64,000 nucleotides of DNA from Psettodes erumei (taxonomy: Eukaryota > Chordata > Actinopteri > Pleuronectiformes > Psettodidae): assembly GCA_016785225.1 (NCBI GenBank), contig JAFBJZ010000660.1:4277001-4341000 (forward strand), read 5' to 3'. This document shows positions 48,774 through 60,400 of this stretch, piece by piece. Under the pieces are notes generated by a model. It was not told the origin of the DNA. It did not search any database and saw only the letters and a list, made by a program, of their open reading frames with translations. The position numbers and the translations under genes are program-made. Position 1 is the stretch's first letter. The number at the start of each line of letters is the position of its first letter.

Positions 48774-50299
48774 GAAAAGAATTCTTCTATCTAGATAACT
48801 GACAACATCCGGATTCAGAGGATTCTGTAAGTTGGACCCAAATCCATTAAAAGTAATCTGAATTTCATTCTTATACCATATAAATGCATATACTGCCGAA
48901 AAATGCTATTATAGAAACAGTTCTTCAACTATGAGTATTAACTTTAACATCCAACTTTTAATACCTCATGTCTTATAAAAACGCTATCTTACTTTTTCTC
49001 ACAGATTTCAGATGAATTGCTTCAAAGTACCATTTTTTGTAAAATGTCAAATATTCCTACACTTATATCCCTTTTCTTTTAACATGTTTAAAGTTTCTAC
49101 TCACCTGCCTTACATTGATGTTTAAAAGAAGGAAAGCCCCTGAAGGCCAGATCTGTTGAAGTGACCCTCTACAGCTGGTATTTGTCAAGATAAACCATAG
49201 CTGCAGAGTTTCCTTGAAAGTAGAAATGTTAAAAGGCCAGTTAGGGTTAAGTGGAGGATGCGGTTATCAATGGCTGAAAAAAAAACATGGAGAAGACAAG
49301 TCCTTTAAAGTAAAGTTATTTTTCTGACTACAGACAGCAAATACAAACAATTTCTGAGCCCTACTTTGTTTGATATAAGGATTTGTTATATCATAGTTAT
49401 ATCCATAATATATTTAAAGGTTATACATACAGTGTACATACACAGCCCTGTGCTCTGTGGTAGGAAAGATGGTTATTCCATTATTTCCAAGCTCTCATTC
49501 ATTTAAAACACAGATTCACAGTTACAACAAACCATAAAACTATAACAATTATTTTCAAGCCAATATACTGTAGATACAACTGAAAAATCCCTTTATTCAT
49601 TTTTGGCAAAAACAATAATCAGCACCAATTTAGTTTCAGGTAAAAAGTTGAAATAAAAGTTTTAAATATTAAGTTCTAAAAGTTCTTTGCTTCAAAACAT
49701 TAATGCTGCCTCACTTCTTACTTTTCTGTACCTAAGGGGGCCATGAATAAGTGATTAGAGGTAATACACCAAAAGGCATTTTAAATTTTAGGGGGTTGCA
49801 ACTGATAGACATCAACCTTGAAGTCTGTTACAAAAAAGGCTTTTTCAGAGCCGATCATATGAGTCGCCATCCTCCCCTGAGAGAGAGGTAGAGGTCTCTC
49901 ATCACAGAGCAGTTTAGCGCGGTGAGATGGTTGAATGCTAGGACTTCATTAAGCCCCTCTATTGTTAACATCTGGGTTCAGAAGAATGGCTCTTTCTCTG
50001 GTAAATGTTGCCCTGGCCTAACAAGGGATTTTATTACACCATGCAGTTGACATTGGCAGCAGTGGTACGTCTGGCAATGGAAACCCCTGAACTGTTTAGG
50101 TCACAGGAGATCAATCAAAGCAGTATAATTTTCTGAAACCTGCAGTTCTCACCAGAACACAGTGAGGTGAATATGCATCTAATCTTGTTGAATCAAATCA
50201 ATAATTTGAACTTTTTAGTGAGCACTGTCTGAAAGGCTTCCACAGTAAAAAAAAAAAAAAAACCAAAAAACGCTCAGTGCTCAACTTGCTTTTAAATAA

Positions 50300-51080
50300 T
50301 TTATGCAGACTCTCTTCTCCTTATTGTTATTGTTTTCCTGTCCTGCACCAACGCCCTGTATGCACATATTATTATCTGTTCGGGTTTGGCTTTATCTTCT
50401 CTGTTTCCTAGTCTCTGCCCTCCCTAGTGTGTTGTATGTGTGTGTGTGTGTTGGGGGGGGTCACTGGGCGTGGGCTTCCAAGTTCCTGTTATTGCCAATT
50501 CACCTTACCACCTATTACTCATCACCGATCATCATCATCATCATTATCAACTGCGGTTCTCCCCTCCAGACTCCCTGAGGTCGGTCAGTCTCAGTTGGTG
50601 CATCCCCACTTGCACGGTCTCTTCCTGACACGTCCGGTTGTTTTCAGTCACCCTGGTTTGATGACCTCATGTCCTAGCTGCTCCTGTCACGACTTCCTGT
50701 TTCAGCTCTGTCTGTACCTGGTCAGTCCTCTGAAAAGCTGCTCATTTTGGATCATCCACCCTGCTTCACCAAAACCTCAGCTAATCCCCATCACATCCAG
50801 TACCCAAAAGGATTCCCCCCAGAACACTCCTGAGAGCTGAATATCCTTGGTTTTGTTTACTTGTTTAAGACAGTCTGTTTATGGATTTCTGTTTTTCTTT
50901 CTCTTTCTTGTTTTTGTATTTGCTTTATTTAGAGTGATCTCTGTTGTGGGTATTTAACCTTGTTTTAGATTGATTTTTTGATATGATATTTTTGAAGTGA
51001 TATTTTTTTTACTCTGAACTTAGACAAAAGAAAATAAACCCAGTGTTACTTTATCTGTTTGGTCTGTTTGTCTGCCACTA
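50300..51080. repeat. Pyrimidine-rich segment, possible old retroelement tail
   Basis: The + strand is rich in C and T from 50300 to 50830, then T-rich to AAAATAAACCCAGTG at 51031 onward. A TG repeat (50436-50451), eight G (50453-50460) and a CAT/ATC microsatellite (50526-50548) lie inside. The composition and the AATAAA-like end resemble the tail of degraded fish retroelements, but I cannot name a family. Confidence 0.3.
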
Positions 51081-51499
51081 TTGAGTCCCACATATTATTT
51101 AGCTGCTTAGCATGACACTGTCTATATCTTTCCTCAAAATGCCTCCACAAGAATCCCAGAGTCCAAAGCTGAGCACTAATCTTTCATATTGGTCCATTTG
51201 CCACTTTGCTTCACACCATTTCCTCTCTCTCTAACACTCTCCACCCCCACCCCCATCCCTCGCTTTGTTTTGTTTCCCTCCCTGCCAGGGATGTGGCTGC
51301 CATGGCAACTGCTGAATCATCCTCCATCGTCTGCAGCTGTCCTCTAATTCCATCTCCTCGTGATGCAAGGCCCTCTATCATCCGAGCCTGGGTTAGCATG
51401 TTGATCTGGTGCTTCAATTTGCTATATTAGCTGCGGCAGTCTGTGCAAGCTTGTCTCTGAGGACACGGGGGTGCAGTGGGCTGAACAGCAGCCATTCGG

Positions 51500-54400
51500 A
51501 TGGGTAACGTACCCACTACAGTGAAGCACTGCTTGAGTTACGAGCAACTCATCCAGGACTACCCGTGGCTGAGACGCTGGCTGCAAGAAGAGAAGGTGGG
51601 CGTCATTTTTCCTGCTTTTAATCTGCTGCACATGCTTTGCCACATGACTCTCTCATGATAGAGAGGCAGCACAGTAGCCAGCCACTGATGACAACAATGA
51701 TGCTGCATGGTGCTTATGTAATGGTTCTCTTCTGTTGAAAATCTGCTGACTTCTGTACTCGTTTATTGCTGTCTATAAGGATACATGGAATTCTCTTTAA
51801 AGAACAATGGTAACTTGTTTTTTATATTTCCCAATGCATCGCATGGGACAAAAGATGCAGACTAGATGCTTTTGTTTTGTTTGATGATTTAACAAGGTGA
51901 TTTGCAAGTGAAATAATGGACTGCCTGTGAGTTTAATTTGATTAATAGTATTATTTACATTTAATTATACCAATTAAGAAGTATTTACAGAATGTAGCTT
52001 TTTAGCCTCTTATAGCTCATTGTTTTGGGTTTACAGCCAGCACTTTTCCTGAACAGTTGAGTCTGAGCTGTTCTCATCAACCACTGCAGTCTTCCTTTTC
52101 AACTGTTGCGACCAACTGTTGAGGTTTCAACTGAAACTTCAAAAATCAGCAACTCCACAGTCTAGATAATACTGCATTACTACAGTCCAAAAGGGTATGC
52201 CCCCCTGAATTTGATTTCCCTTAGCTACATATTTGTATTTATTTATTTATTTACATAAATGTAAACAAAAGTGTTTATACAGCCATGCATTCTTGCACTA
52301 ATACTATGACACTATGCTTCCATGATATATTTGTGTCGTTGCTAAACTGAGGTATAAGTTCCACTCTAATTACCAAAGAACATATAGTATATCCTGCGGT
52401 AATTAGGGCTACATTGTTTGAATGCGATCAGTTCAGTCAGTTTGTTTGTTTTGAACAGCACAGGGACATAATGCTAATCCTACTTTCACAAAAAGGCAGT
52501 TCTAAAAAAAAAGGAAAATGCAATAAAATGAGGCATATATTGCCAAGAGAACTTCTTTCTCAACATGATTTTTTTAATTAACTTGAAACAAATGAAATGC
52601 TCTAACATCTTTGTTGGGGAAAAAAGTAAACAAAGCATTGGCTAACATAAATATTAACCCTTTATACAACTTCGCCTTCACTTCACTGATTTGAAATTGA
52701 TTGATTGATTTGAAAGACAAGCATTTTAACTTTTGCTGACAGTTTAACAGGCTGTGGATGGAGAAAATTAATATTTACTAGCTGGCTAACTACCTACCTA
52801 CCTATCTAAGAAGTTAGTGCTTTTTCTCTTGAATTATGAGATTCAGACCAGAAAAATACCCTGATCCTCAGAATATCCCCTGTGGTTTATGTGGAGTTGC
52901 CCTGCCTGTCTTTCCCTGCTATGATACATGTCCTGAGTTTGCATCCTGATGGCGTGACAAGCTTAATTAGCCTATGTTTTGGTTCTCGGGTTTCATCTGG
53001 CTGGAGATAGAGTTGTTCATGTTAGAAATGACATGTCCTGGAGCTTCCCATGCTGAAAGGATGACTGAGTGTTCAGTGACCTACTGAGTGCTATTCCACT
53101 CTTTATTTTCTTTTCTGTTTCTTCTTGATGTTTCTATAGACAATTACCGGACATAAGTACCCAGAGTTTGTTAAAATCGTCGAGGTGGGGCCAAGAGATG
53201 GACTTCAGAATGAAAAGGTATACACTGTCATTTCAGTCAGGAATCTCATTTATATTTATATGCACTCTTGTTTTGTATTACTATACACGATCATCCCTGG
53301 AAACCCCCATTTTTTCTGTATCTGTCATACATAAAACAATCCACAACATATGGGTTTTGTGCCATAATTGCCAGGAGCATATGTTTCACATTTTCTTTGA
53401 AATTGAATAGGAAAGATGACAGGACTTCTGGCTTAGTTTACTTTGCTTAGCATGTCACAGCTTTATCATTTCCTTATTGCATGCCAGTAGCATTACAGAT
53501 TGTACTGGATGCATAAATAATTGTATTATTATACCACAACATATCATAAGAAATATTTTACATTGTGAGACATCTAAAAATATTTAGCATGTGCGAGATT
53601 CCACATTTGAATACAGATGTCAGTGTGATAGGCAAGCAGCACTGGGGAAAAAATTGGGCCAAATATATGTCTGTTGTACCTCCCACCTTGAGTAGAATCA
53701 AATCCAGAAAGAGCTATTTCAGTTCCATTGTTCCCCAGGAAATTGTTCCGACAGGGGTGAAAATCCAGCTGATAGACATGCTGTCACGAACAGGCCTGAC
53801 TGTGATTGAGGCCACCAGCTTTGTGTCTTCAAAGTGGGTACCACAGGTAATAACTCTTCTTTGTTTGCAGTGAAAGAGTGTTGAGTGATTCATTAGACTC
53901 TTTTTCTTGGCTGAATAATGACAGAGTGCAATCTGTGCCTCAAGCATCCTTGTAAAGAATATGTGGGCAGACTATCTTAAGATGTTTGTTACATAGTCAG
54001 CTTCTCATTTCCTGTCACAAGTTATTATTTACTTCCTGAACATTAGTTTTGTTAATACTGGGACATGTGATGGTTGAGAATTCTATGCTGCCTACAACCA
54101 TGTGAAAACATCTGTGCAGGATGATGTATTCTCCTGAATATATGCAGATCGTGTGAATGGTTTATTTTCCTACATCATATGTTTTCCCCACTTCACGTAG
54201 ATGGCAGACCATACTGATGTACTCAGGGGAATCCAGAGAGCACCTCATGTTCAGTACCCTGTTTTGACACCTAACATGAAGGGCTTCCAGGATGCTGTAA
54301 GCATACATTTCCAATTCAGCCTGATGAACTATGCTATAAACCATAACTGCTAACCTGTGCTTGTCGAACTGAGTTAATTGCTGGTGCTCCTTTCTTTGTT

Positions 54401-57400
54401 GCCAGGTAGTTTCTGCACTTACGCAAGTGTTACTCCGGTGCAGCTTTCAACATGGTTTTCCACACTCATTTTTCTCTCCTGTTTTAAGGTTGCAGCTGGT
54501 GCTACTGAAGTGGCTGTGTTTGGGTCAGCGTCTGAGACCTTCAGTAAAAAAAATATTAACTGCTCTATCGATGAAAGCATGCTGAGGTTCAAGGAAGTCA
54601 TTAACACAGCCAAAGAGCAACAAATTCCAGTCCGTGGGTTCGTATTCTCATGATACTGGTTGTCATTTGCAATGAGTGAAAACACACATCAAACCTTTAA
54701 TTCATTTTCAGATTTTACTCTGATTACCACACTTATTGTTTTGCTCCAAATGAAAATAGTTTCTCTTTGTCTGTCACAATTTGGTAATGAAACCTTTATA
54801 ACAAATTTCAAGCTGTTCACCAGGTAATATCTGGTTATATTTGTAAAACCTCAAGTGAAGGTGGGCATTAAACATTATACATGGAATATATACATTATAC
54901 ATATACATTATACATGGAAATGCAAATGCGAATGCACTGCAATTGCTAAGCATGCCTTAAATAAAAATCTCCATCCACATATATATATATGTATAGACAC
55001 ATCCCATAAAGAATACAGTAGTGTAAAAACTCTCAATTTTTAAGAGCCAAAAGCTGTTCAATAATTTACTAACGGCACAGAATTGAGATCTGGATTACCA
55101 CCAAAATCTAAACACGGACCTGTGAACCAAATCTCATGTAAATCTTTGTGAATTCTTTTGAGCTGTCTTGCTGACAAACAGACAAATAGCCAAATCAGCA
55201 GGGCCAAAAGAAACATCGGAATCAACAGCAATGTTCCAGAATCTTCTTGTCCTTATTTAAACTGTGTGAGTTCATCTAACAGTGACAGTCGAGAGTGAAA
55301 TGTCTGTTTTTTCAAAATGGTGAATTTCATTTCAGTGAATTTTCCTTATCAGGGGTATAGAAATCACAAATAGAATGACCTGCAGCTTAAAGTTCTCCAT
55401 GTCACAGTGAAATGCCACTCCATCCACAGCAATTGTTCAGTTTTTGCACTTAGTTCATAACATCAAATGCCAGCAGGTTAAACATTAATGATTACACAAC
55501 ACATTAAAGTTCTGTTGTCCTCTTTCAGATATGTTTCTTGTGCCCTAGGATGCCCCCACGAGGGATACATTGAACCTTCCAAAGTTGCAGAGGTGAGATG
55601 AATTTTGTTCCTACTGTCATGTTACAACACTGTAACAAAAAACTAAACAGTCTTTAAAATGTAAAGCTTTATTCTCTGCCCTTTCAGTGCAAACCTAAAC
55701 TGGAGATAATACTTGCATGTCAGAGTATGAAAGTATGAACAGTTCTTTTACTGTATGATTTGATTTTAGGTGGCAAAGAGGTTATATGAAATGGGATGTT
55801 GTGAGATTTCCTTGGGGGATACCATCGGTGTTGGTACTCCAGGCTCCATGTCTAAGATGCTGCTGAGTGTGATGAAGGTGGTTCCCTCCAGCGCTCTAGC
55901 GGTTCACTGCCATGACACCTATGGGCAAGCACTGCCCAACATCCTAACTGCACTACAGGTAAGAACTCAAGATGTACAATATGCTAAAACTACCTCTGTC
56001 ACTACTGACCCCAGTGATTTATGGTGTTATGATCATTATCTGAATCCAAAATGGTGAATATATAATCTATCCATTTTTCTAAAAGAAATAAAGGGTGTGC
56101 TGCCGTACTGTTAGTAAGAAATGCTCAAAGCACCTGGCATTTCTGGAGGTCCTTAAATGAAGTGCAGCAGTTCCAGGACCCCAGAATTTGGTCGGCGGTA
56201 CCTATGAATTCTAGGAAAAAAGGTGAGGAGAGAGCATGAAAATTCTCAAAACCAGAGCAGAAATCAATCAGACATGTTTGAATATAGAGTGAAGGCAAGA
56301 CCTGACCAGATCTGAAAAAAGCAAACATGAGGTATCTTAGAAAATTGGGGAGAAAGACTGAAACATTCTCAGGACTCTCTGAGGAAAAGAAAGATGTGAG
56401 CTGTGATCATTCTAGGAGGTCAGGTGTGAGTCATACCTCTCATTCTTTTTTTATTAGAAGAAATGTATGAAGAAAAAAAATATGGATCTTTGTGTGAGAG
56501 ATGTGAAAAGTGTCAGTACTTTATCTTGTAGAGGTCTGTAGAGGGCTTACAAATACTGAAGAGGAGGCGCATTAACCTCAGAGTTGGAGGTGTAGATTCT
56601 CCTCTGTACAGGAACAAGACAGCAATGCATCATCCTCACATCCTCTCAGCTTTTCTTTCTGCCTTCTCCTGTGGCTTGGCAAGGATTTTTCGGGCATCTT
56701 TGCCTTCACATGTGCACATCCTTCTCCTCATGATGAATATCAATACTCTTGTGGAGAACCGCAGGCCGATTATGGATAAATGCCCAGCCTTTGCATACAT
56801 CAATGTTGTTACTCATGATGACATGAAGAGGAGCAACCAGATGTGGAAGCAAAGTGGAGGTGATGATTCTTGTTCCAGGATATCTTTCAACTTCCTTAAG
56901 TAACTGCCAACACTGTAGAGATCACATGTCTTTTCTGAGGCCCTAAATCATTATTCCTTCTGGGGATAATCGTATGTTAAGCTGCCCCCAATCCATCTTT
57001 TCAGACAATTTTCAAGGCACAAGTTACTGTATGCTGAAAGACTGCATCCTTTTCTCATTTGTTATAAAGAGCAATGGAAAGTATTGTGTTTTTTCACTGG
57101 AAACAGGAAAAAGGAAGTTATATTATCAATAATTTGGCCAATCAAATGAAAGTATTTAAGAGCTGTTGAGATCTAGATCTAATGTAAATAATATAAATCT
57201 AGTATAGTAAGTATAGTTAGTATAATAAGTATGGCTTTATGAAACTCCCTGTAAACCCAAATCTTCCTGGAATCTTCCCATTTAATGACAATGTGTCAGT
57301 TTATGATGATATGAATGTGTCCTCTGTTCAGTGAGCATTGAGAGGGCCCAAAACAAATGTGTAGGTTACAATGGGACACACAGAGGACCAGGAACCATCA

Positions 57401-60400
57401 TTCAACAAGGAAGGGGGGCATTAAGGAACATGATCTAAGCGTCCCCACAAAGTAAGATGATTCACAAACTGCCCACTGAAAAAATTTGAATCTTAATGAA
57501 CATAAGATATTTCCAAAGGGCCCTCCCATCACAGTATACTTGTATTGTACTGAAGAACAGCTATTAGACATGTACTCTAATATACACAGCTCACAAAAAT
57601 GTAATTAGGTTGCAAACCCCTATAGAAGAGCTCTCTTCGCTCTTCTATAGGGGTTGGAAGTGTAAAACTGACATGAATCCAGACATAAAACAGCGGTTAC
57701 GCGGATCTTGCTGTATCAGTTCTCTGTAGCACATTGTCATTGCAGAGGAGGAAGCTCATTGGGGGCTGGGTGGGTCAACAGATGTGAGGGGGGTCAGCAC
57801 AAAGGCTCACCTATTCAGTGTCTGTTGGACAAAGCAACTGAGAGCTAGGTGGATAGAAGGGCCCTGGGGGGTTCCTAACTCATCTGTCGCTTGGCTGTTG
57901 AACTCTGACAATGCTGTGCTTAAAGGCCAGTGGAAAATGATCCTTTTATCCGCTCACCGCAGAGCACATGATGAACAGTGCAAAAAGAAAAAAATGATTA
58001 CATGAAATTTACAATATTCACTGCAACAGAATATTTTTCAGTGCAATCCTACAAACCAACATGATTTAGGACACAATAAGGGGTTTATTTAGAGGAAATT
58101 GTGGTTTGAATTATGCTAATATTGATCACCTCTGGCACTATTCATGTGCAACACAGTGACATTGTACAGACGTAAAGTTCAACAATGTCCATGTGTAAAG
58201 TAGCAAAATACTTTTAAAGTTAGCTTTGATTTTGGACGTTGAAGTGAGAAAGCGCAGAGGGACAGTGGAATTCCTCTGTGGATCATACTTAGAATGATTC
58301 ATCACAGCTGCCCTGTGGACACAGAAAGTAATAGCAGCCGCTGATATTTAGCCTACCATTTGCTCACCCATAAACAAGATGGAAATGAAAGATTTTATCA
58401 TAGCTTTTCATTACTGTGTGCCAGAAGTCCACACCACCAACTGGGAGAGAGATGAATTCCCCCAGCGCCGTCAGCCCTGAGTCACCTCTTTTGTTCCCGA
58501 TAAAGACATTCCTCAGTCTTTGTACCTTTTCTTTTTTTTCCAGGAGGTCTGGGGGGGCTTTGTTACAAACCTACTCCTGGCAGGTCACACAATGACAATG
58601 TATGTACTTAAATTTCACAGGCTTGGAAGGGAAAATTATTTATTCTTACCTGCAGTTTTGGTGTATTGTGTACTGCTGCAAATGGGGAATACAGTATAAC
58701 CTGTTTGTGCTCAAACTTGAGCTCTCCACTAACAATAACATTCATCTGTATTTTCATCAGTATTTTCTTTTTTCTCTGTCCATGAGGCCCTGTTCAGCCA
58801 AGATGGGCTGTGCAGGATTGCTAACTTGTTTTTTTTTCAAGTATAATCTTTCATGTAAATGTTAAGGATGCCTAAAACATGCACAAAGCTTTCAGATCTT
58901 TTTTCTTTTTTTACTATTAAAAATAATAATTATTAAACATTAATAAATATATTTTACTGTGACTAAGATTTGGTCAATCAACATACTGGGTGCATACTAG
59001 TTTTTACCTCCATAAATTCTTTGCAGAGGTTTGTTTATTTGTAAGCAGGGTTATGTGAAAATTAATTTGCATTACGTTTTTACCAGATGTGGTGCTTGAT
59101 CTAACTTAGAAACAATTACATTTCATTTCTGGATCAGTATCTGCATCCAGGAAGATTTGAAGGATAGGGCAAAATTTCACATTTTGAGTTATAGCTCCAT
59201 AAATGCATAAAGATTTCAAATAAGTGGGGCAACCTGATAGCTGAATAGTTTTGGGCTCTTACCACATGGAGGAGGAGATCCCTGGTTTGACTCCTGGGGG
59301 AACACTACTCAACTAAATATCAAAAATTGATCCATATTTGGGGAAATGTTCAACCTTGGTGGAGGTCTGTGCTCCCAGTGTACAGTTTTTTTATGGATTG
59401 TCTCTAGATTTATTTTTCTGTAGTTCTGGCAGCTCAGACCAAATACATTTCTTTTTCTGGGGGTAATAAAGTTAAATATGGCCACACGGCTTCCATCTGA
59501 AAATAAAGACATAAAACTGAAGAGTTTTAAACAGCAGGATTTTAAATTACGATATGAATTTTTTCATTATTTTAAGAATGATTATTGTTGTTATTGGTCG
59601 TTCTGCATTCATGAAACTCAGTAATCCATGAAGAGGTAAATATGGAAGGTGAATGACTTGATTATGTAGTTCAGAATTTTTATATCTCAAATGAATCATA
59701 AAGTAAAAATGTAATTTATTTATTCCCTGCATTTGTTTTGTCTATCTCCTAGTTACCTTCCAATATCTGGATTTTGCTTTCCCGTGTCAAGCTAGTTTAT
59801 GCGTTCCTGGAAAGATGTTATATATGTGTCAGCAGTGGATCTGTGGCTGTTTTCTTTTTGCTTCCTAGTTTATGTAGTAGTGGGTAAAGCGTCACTGCTT
59901 CATATGCCTCAGCAAATACGTACTCTCTCTCTCTCTCTTTCTCACTGATGCAGTTATGAAACCAAAATGGGAGCATGTCCATCTTCAGCCTCGTCCACTC
60001 AGTGTGTAGAATGTCAACAAGCTTATCCCAAATCATACAAGTTTGAAAACGCACTGTGTCGTTACCCAGGAATGTGTTGTTTTTATATAGCCACAGCTCA
60101 CTGGATATGGCTTTTTTCACACCAAGCGCACATCTGGTTTCTGGGCAGTGTGAACCTAACTGAGCATTGGCAAGCTCAAGCTGCTGACCACCAATCCTCT
60201 GCGCGATTACTGGCCAGAGGAACAGGGCACGCTGCTGAAGGGTCTGTTTTGTTCTTCTTGGAAACAGTACGCCGAAGACCCCTGGCCTTACATGGTTAGC
60301 AGCTGAAAGCAAGAGGAGTGGCATGGTAGATTACAACTCTGTGTTTATACTACAAAAATTCTGCCTAGTACAATATCCTGCTCTGGCTTTAACCAAGGTC

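Larger units (their letters stand above)
42903..51499. other. Gene-free interval between bmp5 and hmgcll1
   Basis: No recognisable coding exon in 8.6 kb. A 141-codon open frame at 47193-47618 shows no family resemblance. The interval holds two notable inverted repeats (45733-45811 and 48729-48773) and a pyrimidine-rich candidate repeat at 50300-51080. In mammals bmp5 is controlled by distant enhancers, so regulatory elements here are plausible but not visible from one sequence. Confidence 0.55.

Noticed and set aside
59225..59302. A functional tRNA gene
   Set aside because: A- and B-box-like motifs are present, but both are mutated and no acceptor stem forms, so a SINE or pseudogene relic fits better.
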